Shown here piece after piece: positions 34,973-46,249 of a DNA stretch of 64,000 bases; within the stretch, counting starts at the first letter, position 1; every line of letters starts with the position of its first letter. This DNA comes from Sphagnum compactum. Lineage: Eukaryota > Bryophyta > Sphagnopsida > Sphagnales. Below the pieces are notes generated by a model. The model was not told the origin of the DNA and searched no databases. It saw nothing but the letters and a program-made list of their open reading frames with translations. Location of the stretch: NCBI GenBank assembly GCA_965153455.1, contig OZ234503.1, positions 9,801,118-9,865,117 on the forward strand. The letters run 5' to 3'. The position numbers and the translations under genes are program-made.

Positions 34973-35261
34973 TTTTATATTTGTTCGAAGGAATTGTTTA
35001 GCCAATTTTATACAAAATTGGCTATCCTTATTTCCTTCTTTGAATTTTTCGATCTTCCCATTCATTTCCCGTAGATTCTTGTTCTGCTAATTTTATCCAT
35101 TCCGTATATGCGCAATTCATAATAATTTGCAGATCTAAATCAGTTAATTGTTTCTTAATAGCATCTCCTCCAGTCGCTATTTCTCTATTTCGAAAAGCTT
35201 CAAATCCATTTCGAAAAGCTTCAAATCTATTTCGAAAAGCTTCGAGACCATTTGATGACAT
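34973..35261 (-). pseudogene. Plastid rpoC1 fragment inserted in nuclear DNA (NUPT)
   Basis: The minus-strand frame contains [43 protein letters not shown] and, after a frame disruption at about 35030, IKLAKQFLRTNIK. These are consecutive segments of the N-terminal part of the plastid RNA polymerase beta' subunit, where GNEWEDRK is a hallmark. The rest of the gene is absent on both sides, so the copy is non-functional. Upstream, GLEAFRN is triplicated by a 21-bp tandem repeat that I do not recall from intact plastid genes. The residues fit non-angiosperm plastids best (from memory). Surroundings are typical nuclear repeats, which argues against a contaminating plastid contig. Confidence 0.85.
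35188..35250 (-). repeat. 21-bp tandem repeat, three copies, within the rpoC1 fragment
   Basis: TTTCGAAAAGCTTCAAATC starts at 35188, 35209 and 35230. It encodes (F/L)EAFRNx three times in the rpoC1 frame. The expansion keeps the frame. Confidence 0.9.
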
Positions 35262-35721
35262 TATTAAGGTACAGATTCAACAACTTTCCAAAATTCATGT
35301 TCAACAGCCACAATTTGGTCGACTATTATGACTATATGACTGCAAGATTGTGTCATGTAATGTGGTCAACAAAATGACATAATCTGCAACCCCAGACCTT
35401 TCATGTATTCAAAATATCTTTCATAAGAATAGAGACATCTCCATTCTCACAATGAAGAAGAAACAGCAAGGTTAACACTTCCTCAGGAAGCCACAGAAAG
35501 AACCAAACTAGGGAAGACAGAAATAAACAAAAGACGAAGAACACACACTAGTATGAATAAATGTGCCTGTCTCACACCTGTTCAGGGACAAACGGAAGGT
35601 CCCATGACTCATCGGCTAGCATTCGATCCTACAGCGCATCCATTGACATAATAACGCATGTGCACTTCTACTGGCATGACAACAATGAGAAAAAAAGACG
35701 CGCTGCCATGAGCATGTACAT

Positions 35722-35795
35722 AAATCACTACATATCATACCACAAACACATAGCTCACATAAAATCACTACATATCATATCACATACACATAGCT
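35722..35795. repeat. 40-bp tandem duplication
   Basis: AAATCACTACATATCATA starts at 35722 and 35762, each ending in ACACATAGCT. It immediately precedes the minisatellite. Confidence 0.85.
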
Positions 35796-35804
35796 GAGGC
35801 CGAA

Positions 35805-36485
35805 GAGGAGAACCTCTGCAAGCAACAGTAGATCACTTCATGGGAAGATACATGCAGGAGCATCATACAGAAACAACGATAGGAGAACCAGCTCTGCAAG
35901 CAACAGTAGACCACTTGGGACAATTGTACGAACATCATACAGAATAACAATAGGTCGAGAACCTCTGCAAGCAACAGAAGGCCACTCAAGGAAGCTACAT
36001 ACACGAGCATCATACACAAACAACGATAGGAGAACCAGCCCAGCAAGCAACAGAAGAACATCAATTGCGACGATAAACACACGAGTTTCATTCAGAGCAA
36101 CACGAGAATGTTTGCAAGCAAGCAAGCAACAATGGATCACATCATAACTTGGGATGACACATGTACACGAACATCATACAGAACAACAACAATAGGAGAA
36201 CCTCTGCAAGCAAGCAAACAAGCAACAGTAGATCACCTAAGGAGAAACTTGCACGAGCATAATACAGAACAACGACAACAGGAGAACCTCTGTAAGCAAG
36301 CAAGCAAGCAAGCAACAAACAGTAGATCACTTGGGAAGACACTTGCACGAGCACAATGCAGAACAAAAATTGGAGAACCAGCAGCTCTGCAAGCAACAAC
36401 AACAGTTAACAACAGTTTGTATAAGATGATGGTCACTTGGGAAGATACTTGGAAGAGGATCATACAAAGCAGCAGCAATAACAAC
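35805..36485 (-). repeat. Minisatellite, eight units of about 70-110 bp
   Basis: Units share GGAGAACC(AG)CTCTGCAAGC, (AAGC)n, AACAGTAGATCACTTGGGAA and CACGAGCATCATACAGAACA. Unit starts are near 35805, 35882, 35952, 36028, 36107, 36193, 36281 and 36373. Copy-number changes of an AAGC core cause much of the length variation. On the minus strand most units contain TTGCTTGCAG|AGGTTCTCC, a good splice acceptor. Open frames in several frames across the block (up to 152 codons) arise from the periodicity and have no recognised domain. Composition is clearly more GC-rich than the flanks. Confidence 0.85.
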
Positions 36486-36704
36486 AACAACACACTTGTT
36501 AGAGCGATGAGATACATGTATGAAAAACCATATAATGATGCACAATATAAAGAGCGACATACATAAAGCCCCATGAAGGATTAAGCTTTCTCAACGCATC
36601 AAGTAAGAAAACTCACCCTGGTCGTCAATCGAGTACAACCATCCATCGCCTACTAATACAGAATGGATCGGAACATGGATCGAATCATCAGATGCAAGAT
36701 GCAA

Positions 36705-36729
36705 GAAAAGAAAAGAAAAGAAAAGAAAA
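36705..36729. repeat. (AAAAG)5 microsatellite
   Basis: Five AAAAG units, between the two donor-like sites on the minus strand. Confidence 0.9.
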
Positions 36730-36952
36730 CACTAGTGTACTGAAAGGGAAACAAATCCATGCGCATGGGCGATATGAATACTCACCACTGATACAATTCG
36801 CGATTCAACTCGCTGAAGAAAGCAGAGCGATTCAACGAACATCACTGTGATTCAACGTCGCGGGAACAGCAGCACGCGCGCGGGCTCGATTCGGTTACAC
36901 TCGCGGGATCGACACTAACAATTAGAAAGAAACAAAGAAAAAAGAATTGCTC

Positions 36953-37185
36953 TGCATAAAACAGTTGGAAGCTCTGTGCGTGAATTAGGCTAGTGGAATC
37001 TCAGAGCATTCTCAGAGCTGAGGAGGAGGAGGAGGAGGAACAGGGGACGAACATAAAACAGTTGCAAGGTCCACGCGCGAATTAGGCTACTCAATCTGAG
37101 ACCATATTCTCAAAGCTTTAGAGGAGGAGGACGAGGAGCAGGGGACCACTACAACAGTTCTCAAGGCTACTGCAGAGGAGGAGGA
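36953..37185. repeat. 98-bp tandem repeat, two copies and a partial third
   Basis: CATAAAACAGTTG-AAG-TC, GAATTAGGCTA, CTCA-AGCTTTAGAGGAGGAGG and CAGGGGAC recur at 36953 and 37051, with a shortened copy from 37148. (GAG)n runs give CTC-rich sequence on the minus strand. Confidence 0.8.
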
Positions 37186-37200
37186 GTGTATCAGACCATT

Positions 37201-40009
37201 GGGCCAGTTACTGAATAAGGGGGGAAGAAGGAAAAGAGAAACAAAGTAGTTAACAGCACCTGGAATTCCTATTCAGTTCACACATTTTGTGGAACTTGGC
37301 TTGTACATAGGAAGAATCTCTTGAATAAAGACCACGTGCGGTGCATGTACATATCACCAATATTGAGCTCCTTTACATGCCAGGCTTTTCTAAAGATTTG
37401 AGGTTGCATACATGAGGCCAATGCACCATGATCCACCTTTGGTTGTCTGCATTTCCAAGTGAGGAAGCCAGAAGCAATGAGTCTTGACATGAAGAAATAG
37501 CCATCCAGGTAGTCCAAGGTATGCATCAACTACTCCCATCCAGGGCCAATACTGGAATCGTGGTTGGGGCGCAGGTCAAATTTAAGTAGTAATAAAAGTC
37601 CTATCTGTTGGAACAACTTTGGCAATTTTATGATTTATTACTAGGCTATAAGTCAGGAATTCTTGACATTCAAATCTGAAGAGTACTCAGATGCCCCCAT
37701 GTGGAAACCATGCTACACTGTCCATTCTGTTCAATTTCAATCAGAATGACGTTTTAACTTCTACTAGAATGATGTGAGAAATAAGCCAAACTGGGGATGA
37801 AATGAGAAGTCAAGATCTCAAAACAGTACAGCAGGAAAAAAATTTAAAAAATCTCAGCTAAATCAGTTGTCCGGGGATGAAACTAGTTTTCTCAGCTAAA
37901 TTGGTCCTCAGGGGACCAAAGTAGATCCACTTTGCCTCGAAACAAAAATTCCTAAATAAAACAATGGTGCCAATATCACTTAGAGTATGATGGGGCTATT
38001 ACCAGTCTGTCAAGTGTTGCCTGCGTTTAGGGTTTAGGACACATCCTCAATCCTAAACCAAGTAGAACATCTGGTTTCCTTCTGGACTTCGCTTTTTCTT
38101 TCAATCATTTTTTTTGTGTTTGGGTTGAGTTCAATAAAAACTCACATGGGCTTGGATTAACTTTTGTACAGGAACACTGAGGATGAAATCTGCACATACT
38201 ACTTAACTAAACCCTAAAGCCTGGCAAATGGCGGGGATTTCCAAGCTTTCTTCAGTGACTCATTAGAAACTGGCCTCCAAATGCGGTTAACGAATTGGTT
38301 ACTTTTCTCCTGGGTTACTTTTCGCCGATGATCTTCCTTGGAACTTTGTTGAGCAATGACTGGTTAGTATTGCAGGTAAGGAAAAGAAAGAAAACAGTTG
38401 TATATACAAAAGGCAGGGATGGGAACCCATCCGCAAGAAGTACCAAGGCAAATAAAAGCCCAAGAACAACATGAAAGACCATAACAATGAGGACACCACT
38501 AATACACTAATAAAATAGAAGACCGTAAACTAAAAAGACGTCATTTGTCACAGCTTTGAAGGAAATCTAATCATAGACTTGGATCTTTTAAATAATTTTT
38601 TTAGGTCAAAGACAAATGAAAGACAAAGAGAAAAAAAGAAGAGCAAAGGAGTGAGTGAACAATAAATAAAGATGGATAGAGAGATCTTAAGGGAATCGAA
38701 GTATGAGTAATTAGTGAAGAAGAAGCTTGTAATCTTTTACTTGGACAAGGCGCTATTCTTGTTGTTGCCAACAGTTTGGTTTCTGGTTGTTTGTTGTGAC
38801 GGGAATAAGTTGAAAAGTAATACCCAACTATTGTAAAGGCTTCAACTAACTTGGGTCCAAAGAATTTCAGATTTGAGAGAAATGTAGGTAATTTCAATGA
38901 CAAACCTCGTGTGGCCAAGCTCTGGGCTAATGAACAAATAAACAAGTGTAAACCTTAGTTAAGGTTTTTAACAAGTAGGAAAAATAGCTAAGATGCAACT
39001 TGTGGTGTCTTGATTGTTGTAATGGTTATGGTCCTTAAAAGACAAGCCACAAAAAAAAGGCCCTAGAATTGGATCGTGTTTTCTTTTAAAGGCCATAGAA
39101 GTGGATCGTGTTTTCCTTTAAAGGCCACTTTGTATGGGGTAACTAGTTCACTAAAAGGCTAAATTAGGAAGGTTTTTTTTTAACATTTTTTCTTCCTTTT
39201 GTATCTGGTTTGTGACATGGTGGATAATGGGAACCAAGCAATAGGGAAGAAAATTTGAGAGTAATAATACTTGGTATTAAAGGTCCTTCCCGCAAAACCA
39301 AAGCAATGCAAACCACAAACTGAGCTCTCAGAACACTAACAACGTCTTACGTCTTCTGGAAAGACGAAACAAAAATGACTACTGTGTCTCACTCCGCTCT
39401 CCCCTCTTTGGAAACTCTTAATGGGCTGTGAAGGTGTCCGTGCTGGTTGGACATCGCTTTTGTCTTATTTTAGATAATTACCTATCTCTTGAATTAGTGC
39501 GGTGGGTTGAAGAGATCATGGCAAAGGAATTTTTTTTAATTATATGGTTAGCTAGCAACCATGATAATTACCCATGATCAGCTATGATAATTAACCATGC
39601 TAGGACAAATTTCAGCTATGTTATGATCAATTTTAGCCATGGTATGATATTAATTAGCCATGCTAATTTCAATTTTAGTCATATTTCATTCCAGGTATTC
39701 ATGTAATCTATGTGTGATGATATAACTCTATAATCCATTCTCTCCATTTTTTTCACCTCATCACCTAGCTTGAATCATTAAGATCACAGTGCGGAATTTG
39801 GTAATTTGCAATTCAAAACTGCTACTCCTCCTTCAAGCCCTCAAATCCTCTAGTGGTCAATGTAATTTGTTAATCATGCTCAAGTGTACAAAATATGTGA
39901 ATAATTAAATACTTTGATCATGTTATACAAATCTATTTGAATATATTATGTGTTGATCATACATGTGTGTACATAATTATGTATGTGAATGTATTGATCA
40001 TGTACATAC
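37201..40009. other. Intergenic, no gene supported
   Basis: Minus-strand frames of 83, 66 and 114 codons (37278-37529, 38299-38499, 38601-38945) lack motifs. A GGATCGTGTTTTC duplication (period 32 bp) lies at 39061-39125. AACCATGATAATTA and TTAGCCATG direct and inverted motifs cluster at 39540-39680. A TTTAGGGTTTAGG/CCTAAACC inverted pair lies near 38026-38060. Confidence 0.5.
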
Positions 40010-40730
40010 ATGTTGCATACAAAATATGTGAATTGAAGTGTTGAGATCATGTACATGCAAAACTTATCTATAGGTGTTGATCATATGTATACCCAATTCT
40101 GTGAATGTGTTTTAATCATGTAAACAAGTTATGTGCAAATGGCTACCAGCTGAAATGTCCAGAGTGGGGTGTTACCAGGGCAACTTCAACATTTCAATGT
40201 CAAAGAATTATCTTATTTTAAACATTCCATTTCCAAGACTAGAATATTTTTATTCTAAAAGATTTTATAATTTTCCTTCACAAAAGTTCTTTGTTTATTG
40301 AAAAAAAAAAAATTCCAAAATTTCAAAATTTCTGAAATAATGTAATTAGTGTTGAAACTTGAAGCTTACATATGCAAAATTATGCGTGAATTCACATGTT
40401 GAGGTCATGTATGTGCAAATTTTATATATGTATGTGTTGATCCATGCATACACAATTATGCGAATGTAACTTATATCATGTGTACAAGTTATGTGTGAAT
40501 GGGTGTACTAGCTGAAGTGTCCAAAGTGAGGTATTACCGGGCAACTGCAACATTTCGATGTTGAATGGTTATTTTATTTTTAAGATTCTATGTCAAAAAC
40601 TAGAATATTCCAGAATATATTGAAAGATTCTTTGTTCTCCTTCACAAATTTTTATTTGTTGAGTTTTGTTTTTGTTTTGATAACTTCAACATTTCTCAAA
40701 TAATCTAATTACTGTTAAAAGCTGGCAGAG
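40010..40730. repeat. Tandem duplication, period 363 bp
   Basis: Copy 1 (about 40010-40370) and copy 2 (about 40373-40730) share TGTTGA-GTCATGTA, ACAAGTTATGTG, AGCTGAA(A/G)TGTCCA, GGGCAACT-CAACATTTC, ACTAGAATATT and ATTTCTGAAATAATGTAATT. The last motif also appears near 2775 (TTTCTGAAAATAATATAACT), so the unit is part of a dispersed family. Confidence 0.75.
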
Positions 40731-41439
40731 GGGTAAGTTCGTTGCAACAATCGATTGTGCAGTAAGTGCTGTACTGCTGTAGTACCTAGGCTGGTTAGGC
40801 ACTAATTAAATGTTTTTGAATTTGCTAATTTTTTTGAAAAGTACCAGCCTGGCATGCTGAAAATTTGAAAAAAACTCTTGAAAGCAAACTAGCTTCATTA
40901 TTTGGTATAGTGCCTAATTGTAGAATTTATTTTTGTTTTACTTCCAAAAGTAAATGACAAAAAAATTATTATTATATTAGGCATCTTCTACGAAACCAGC
41001 TTAGGTAATATGGTAATATGCAACAACTAACAAGGTATAACAACCCACCCAAAGAGAGATGACATTTAATAGCATGATGTAGAATGTGCTTGAGGAAATT
41101 CGGAAGATTTTCTTATTTGGTTGTATTCACATACTTCTCTAGGGAAAATAGATATATTATATATAATTGGTTGTCATTCAAGAGTTATAATGTGGTAGGA
41201 ACATTCTGAATGTTTTTCTTTTAGATGCCAAATATTATCTTTAAGACCATGGGTCACCCAAAGATTATAGCGAAGATTTTAAGTGAAGAGACCAGAAGCA
41301 AATTCCAATTCAAAGGCATAAGGTAATAATGTATGATGAGAGAGATAGTGCTAATTGATACCTGGGGCTTTGTGGTTATCTTTTATCCACAGCACACAAA
41401 TCAATTCACATGACATGGGTGCTGTGTGCATTAGGAGAC

Positions 41440-43520
41440 TTGTCAAATTAAAGTTGCTGCAATTGAAAAACAATTTTTACAATCACAATCAAGATGAGAT
41501 TGGAAAGTGTTTTAGTTTATTTACCTTCCCCACTGACTCTTACTTATCAGTACCTAATGAGCTCAGTCTATTGTAATCATAGATGGCCAAAGTGAACCAG
41601 CACCCAATAGCACACCATGTAGGATGGATCATGTGTGAATAAGAAATGCTTTTTCATTGTATTACTATCCCACAGCTAACCATGGTGGTTAGTTATGTAC
41701 TAACCATCCACATGTACCTACCTAATAGCCACCCAATGCCTTCTGTCCTTACCTACCTTCATAGGCACCCACATGAGGTGGGGTACTGTGCTCCTTAGGA
41801 GGTGCAGTAAAAGTTGATCCAATTTACGAAAAGAATTTGCTGCAATCACAAACAAGATGAGATTGCAAAGTGTTGTAGTTGATTTATCCTCACCAATGAC
41901 TCTTGCTGAAACAGTCCCTAATCAACAGTATAAACTGTAATCATTGATTTCTTTTCCAAGAATTTGGGCCAAAGTGAACCGGCTCACCATGCAAGATGGA
42001 TGGTGTGTGGATAGGAAACACTTTTTCATTGTATTGATGTCCTATAGTTAATCACTGTGATCAGCTAGTACTAACGAACTACATTATCTACCTACTTAGT
42101 AGACATCAATAGCCTTTCTCCTTACCTACCTTTGTAGGAACCTGCTTGGGATTGGCACTGTGCCCATTAGGAGCTGGAGTAAAAGCTGATGCAATTTGGA
42201 AAACAATTTGTTACAATCACAAACAAGATGAGATTGCAAACTCTTTTAGTTGATTTATTTTCATCAATGACTTTTGCTGAAATAATCCTTTTAATCAAGG
42301 TTGTCAGCCCAAGTATCCCAAGAGATGTCTCATGGACCTCCAGGACCTCTTCATTCTAGCATCCAATAAAAATGTAGGCTTATGACCATAAGTCATGGTT
42401 CAGGGACGTCTTGATTTGCTCAAACCATGTTGGGCAAGTGCTTGGAGCACTGGGAAGCATCAGGAACCCTTGAATGACACCCTAGGAGCACCAGGAGAGC
42501 ACTAGGGAACATTAAGAAAAACCAAACAACCTTAGGAAGTCTTGAGAAACTTATCAGGAAGTCCAAACAGCACATTAGGAGTACCAGGCATGACACCTAG
42601 AGTTTGAGGCATAACCTTGAGATTGTCAAGGCCGAACCCAAAAAAACTAAAACTAAAAATAAATAAAAATAAAAAGAAATGTCAGCAACCCTGGCACTCC
42701 CATTGCATTGTCCAATGCACCAAGAGCATCAAGCAGAATGTCAAGAGTGCCATATCTCGAAAAAATAAAATAAACATAAACAGAATTTTAAAATTTTTGA
42801 CACCTCTCAGCGTCGCTCCCAAGCGTCCTTGTGTGCCAAGAGCACCAGGCAAACTCTAGTAGTATCAAGACCCCAAAAAAAAGACCAACATGTCAAATGC
42901 AGTGTCATAGACCACTTCGGGCAGCATGCCATCACTCTAAGAACCACACAAAGTAGCATGATAGAGTGCCGAGGACCACACGAAATAGCATGTCAACACA
43001 CCAGGGACCATGCTGTAAACACCACCTGTGAGGTAAATGTGAACCAGAAAAATAAGAATGTAAAAACAATCTACAAGGGAGGGACATTCCCATATATCGC
43101 AGGACATCCCTAGCCTAGGTACGTTCCTTTTTGGCACCCCTGCCCCTAATGACCTAATCAACATGGTGTCCTGTAATCATCTATTTATTTACCAAGAATT
43201 TGGGTGCCAGAGGGAACAAGCAGCAACTAAACACACCATGTAGGATGGATGGTATGTACACAAGAAAGACTTTTCCATTGTCCAGCCACATTATCTACCT
43301 ACCTAGTGGCCACCAAATGCCTTTTCTCCTTACCTCCTTACATAGGAACCCACTTACATTCCATTCCTATTTACCTATGCAATACTTACCCACTTACACA
43401 GGTAGTTACTTAGATGATATGTGTGAAGATTGAAATAGGAGAATTTACAAGACAGGTTCCCAAGGTGGAAACTTATTTGCCATTCATCCAATGGATGGTG
43501 CACTGGTGGGTGCTAGGTTG
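41440..43520. repeat. Triplicated unit, period about 365 bp, third copy interrupted
   Basis: CAAGATGAGATTG at about 41490, 41853 and 42224 marks three units. Each continues through GTTTTAGTTGATTTA, CAATGACT, AGTGAACC(AGC), CACCATG-AGGATGGAT, TTTTTCATTGTATT, CTAACCATGGTGGT and TACCTACCTA. The third unit is split at 42298 by an 854-bp insertion and resumes at 43162 with TGTAATCAT. The units contain the GTGAACCAGC MITE sequence, so the MITE was duplicated with its flank. Open frames here are short and meaningless. Confidence 0.8.
42299..43152. mobile_element. 854-bp insertion with probable 9-bp target duplication (MULE-like)
   Basis: The host sequence CCTAATCAA, known from the neighbouring tandem copy, appears on both sides: CCT(TTT)AATCAA at 42287-42298 and CCTAATCAA at 43153-43161. 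The insert starts GGTTGTCAGCCCAAG...AGATGTC, and its reversed end reads GGGTGCCA...TAGGGATGTCC, weakly matching inverted termini. A target duplication of about 9 bp and weak GATGTCC-type ends suggest a MULE, non-autonomous. The interior is rich in AGCACCAGG/AGGAGCACC motifs and differs in composition from its host. The 80- and 94-codon frames inside (42617-43113) show no domain. Confidence 0.6.
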
Positions 43521-43526
43521 GTGTGG
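43205..43526 (+). mobile_element. GTGAACCAGC-family MITE, most complete copy
   Basis: The left end has CACACCATGTAGGATGGATG. The right end has CCATTCATCCAATGGATGGT, then GCACTGGTGGGTGCTAG, which is the inverted form of the left end of the copy at 1447 (CTAGCACCC...CCAGTGCACCAT). The interior has TACCTACCTA and CTTACCTCC steps and CAAGGTGGAAAC, shared with the copies at 1447 and 33190. Confidence 0.55.
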
Positions 43527-44053
43527 TCATCACGAAATCTTTCATTTGAAAATCAAATGACTGTTTCTCAAGAGAGATGATAATATGTGATTGAGGACCA
43601 CCAACAAAAAAAATTTGTAGCTCGAGCAGGGTCTTGCTAAATCTACATTTCCAAGTGCAACAATCATGATAACTATACCAATAAAATGTGTGCACCCACA
43701 CATCTAGTTGCATCACTTGTCTTCATACAAAACACAAGCAAGAAACAAGACAAAAATTGGTGGTCAATGTACACATTTTGTGGCCATGTGAGAAGGTACT
43801 CAATAATAATTAAAATTGACACTCCCTAGAGGGAAAACTTGGGAAACCTCTGTTAAAAAATGGTTGTACATACATAAGGAAAACGAAAAGGGGATTGTAG
43901 TACCAATATGTTTATGCTTTCTTCCCATAGTGAAACTTGTATTTTCACACAGTTTTGTCCCATTGTCAATCAAGCAGCTCCTTGCATAATGGCTCTGCCC
44001 CTTATGGAAAGTTCAAACCAACACCAGTCAAGATACCAGGCATTCCATGAAGT

Positions 44054-44436
44054 TCCCAAAAAATGAACTCATAATCACTCTAGGTAAAAAAACCCTGTGA
44101 ACCTCAAAATGTGGACCAAATGAAACCTACATTGTTCTGGATTTTCTACCAGTTTTCATAGGGGAAATTCAAAGATTTTCTAGGTGGTCCCAAAAAATGA
44201 ACTCATGGTTCACACTAAAGCCAAGATGCTCATTCCTCAAAATGTGGGTCCAAATGACACCTACATTGTTTTGGAGTTTTTACTTCTAAATTTCATGTTT
44301 GCATAGGGGAAATTCAAGATTTCCTAAGTGTCCCACAGGGAGTGAGAGAATGGAGTCTTTACTTCTAAATTTCATGTTTGCATAATGGAAATTCAAGATT
44401 TCCTATGTGTTCCACAGGGAATGAGAGAAAGACTCT
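44054..44436. repeat. Overlapping tandem duplications (134-bp and 79-bp units)
   Basis: TCCCAAAAAATGAACTCAT starts at 44054 and 44188, followed in both copies by CCTCAAAATGTGG, ACCTACATTGTT and GGGGAAATTCAA. The end of the second unit is itself duplicated: ACTTCTAAATTTCATGTTTG at 44282 and 44361, ending GGGA(G/A)TGAGAGAA. Stepwise local duplication is evident. Confidence 0.85.
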
Positions 44437-45915
44437 TCAGGGATATACCTATTGTAGCTTTTTGCATTCTTGTTCTCAAGAGAAGAATGATGAGAACCCA
44501 CAATTGTGTGTGTGACATCTTGTTCTTGTGTGCAACAATCACCTCAAATAGCATAGTTATACTTGTTTGTACAATGTACTGTCTTCAAGGAATGCCATAG
44601 GTTCTTATTTGTGTACACTCCCCTAATTACCTCTTTTGATTTGGGGACTCTCTTTGATTTGCTCATGGATGACCTCTTTCTCACCCTGGTTTCCTGACAA
44701 GCTCATTCAATTCAGAAGACCTACAACCTGACGTTTGCTATTACTTTACTTGTCTTGGAACAATCTGTTTTCCTCATCTTTCAAGCTCTTCAGAGCTTCC
44801 CTCTTGACCCTCTTTGAGTTTTTGAGTTTTGAGTTTTTTTGTTTTTTTCTAACCTATTTTTCCAGCCTTCACCAATATTTCTGTTGACTTAGCAGCTTTT
44901 GGACAGGAGTACAGAAAACCTAGTACTGTTTGATTACTGTTATATCACATTTCTTGGAGAAAGAATACAGAGTAAATTCAAGCCATACCTGCCTGTTGTG
45001 ACATGACCACTTCCGAATCTCTTCAAATCTCCTTGCCCCAACTCACCTTATTTCTAGACTTGCATCACTAAAAGGCCTGGTGCAGAACCTTCTTACAACA
45101 CAACCTTCATTCCTATTACTTCAGGTACACAATTCTTGAATCCACAACATTTACACCCAATTCTTTCTCCTATTCTCAAGTTTGCCATCTTCTCTACCAC
45201 CTATCCCACCACAATTTGAATGCCAACTGATGGATCAAGAAGAAAGGCATACCAACAATTCATGCCCAACAAGCACCCAGCAGAGTAGACTGTCTTCCTT
45301 CATGGAGGGTGCTTCTCAAACTGTGACCTTCTGAATCTCAGCCACTGTGACTCATACTGCACTGAAATTGCAACCAAGGTATTCAATGAGACCATTGGAT
45401 GTGACCTCGTGCACAACCTACCCAGGTTGAAAACTGTCTGAAGAAAATCATTTCACAATTTGCAAACAAAAACTCTTAAATCTATTGGGAAAGGGATTTG
45501 AGATAAGGAAGAAAATGGGAACAAAAGCACCAGAAGCCTTATCATGACTGGTCATGGTGGTTGCACTTATAGGTGCCGCAGCTTATTGAGCATCTAAAAG
45601 GAAAGCTTCAAAATCAATAGCCACAAGTGAGGTTTGAAACAACACCAGGACAAGCATATGTGGAAGCAGTCCAGTTGAGAACTGCACAACCGAACACAAG
45701 TTGTTACCCCATTCGACAGAGAAGTTTCTCTCCACTTTGAGGGAAATCAGGATCACATCACATAAGATATAACAATCAGCAATGCTCTGCTTGGTTTGCA
45801 GAATATGTTCAGAAACCAGTTGTACTCAGATAGGCTAAACTAATGTGGAAAGCTAAATTACTTGTTAGAAGTGTTGGAGATTGCTCTCCAGCACCATCTT
45901 GATGAAGCTAATGTT
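44437..45915. other. Intergenic, somewhat GC-richer; no gene recognised
   Basis: From about 45000 to 45850 the base composition is more balanced than in the surroundings, and short frames such as SNCDLLNLSHCDSYCTEIATK (about 45320-45380) look exon-like. No domain, start or splice pair could be supported. It adjoins the Smr fragment and could include its former 3' flank. Confidence 0.4.
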
Positions 45916-46218
45916 CTACTTAATATACACTACTGTACAACCTGGGTTCATGATACTCTCTTGCTCAAATGTGGCCACATATGGGTCCTTCTTCAGCACT
46001 TTCCACACTGCCTCTTTCACTGCACCTGTTCCCATGCCATGCACAACAAAAAGCACTGACTGGGGAGCTCGACTTGCCAGTGCTCTGTCCAACTCCTGTA
46101 AAGATTCCTCCACTCGACAACCGCACAAATCCAAAGTATTCCTAGAAGTCTGTACTGCAACCTCATATTTAGGCTCTGCTGCTGGAATCTCAGGCTGCTT
46201 TGACTGAATTGGCTTAAC
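45916..46218 (-). pseudogene. MutS2-type Smr domain fragment
   Basis: The open frame runs to a natural stop. Residues show TSRNTLDLCGCRVEESLQEL, SVLFVVHGMGTGAVKE and VATFEQESIMNPGCTVVYIK. This is the C-terminal Smr domain of plant MutS2 proteins (LDLxG and HGxGTGxxK motifs; MN-GCTV-YIK end). In intact MutS2 it follows an ATPase domain and binds or nicks branched DNA; here nothing of the ATPase is present. The LDL(R/H)G motif has Cys at its fourth position. An acceptor-like TATCAGCAG precedes CTGGTTAAGCC at about 46218, so this may be one exon. It is fused head-on to a P450 remnant whose frame ends about 30 bp upstream, with no start codon of its own. I call it a captured gene fragment. Confidence 0.8.
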
Positions 46219-46249
46219 CAGCTGCTGATAGTGGGAGAAGAAAATCCCC

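Larger units (their letters stand above)
36617..37200 (-). other. Possible orphan spliced transcript: leader and small exon
   Basis: A locally CpG-rich patch (36790-36905, with ACGCGCGCGGG and TCGCGGG) in an AT-rich window looks like a promoter-proximal exon. On the minus strand it ends in CAGTG|GTGAGTA (donor at 36785-36784). About 130 nt on, TATTAG|TAG|GCG and CCAGG|GTGAGT (donor at 36616-36615) would bound a 33-36 nt exon. Acceptors in the minisatellite units could then follow. Any encoded peptide would be short (MFVESLCFLQRVES...), so a non-coding RNA is as likely. CTCC-rich duplicated sequence upstream suits a 5' leader. All inferred; no homology recognised. Confidence 0.3.

Noticed and set aside
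35805-36485. CRISPR-like array
   Set aside because: Units are adjacent and similar throughout, without unique spacers, and the DNA is eukaryotic. It is a minisatellite.
36108-36566. 152-codon open frame (+) in the minisatellite
   Set aside because: The frame is open because of the repeat periodicity, and the opposite strand is equally open in several frames. No domain or conserved start.
38601-38945. 114-codon minus-strand open frame
   Set aside because: No start context, domain or splice support. Composition matches its flanks.
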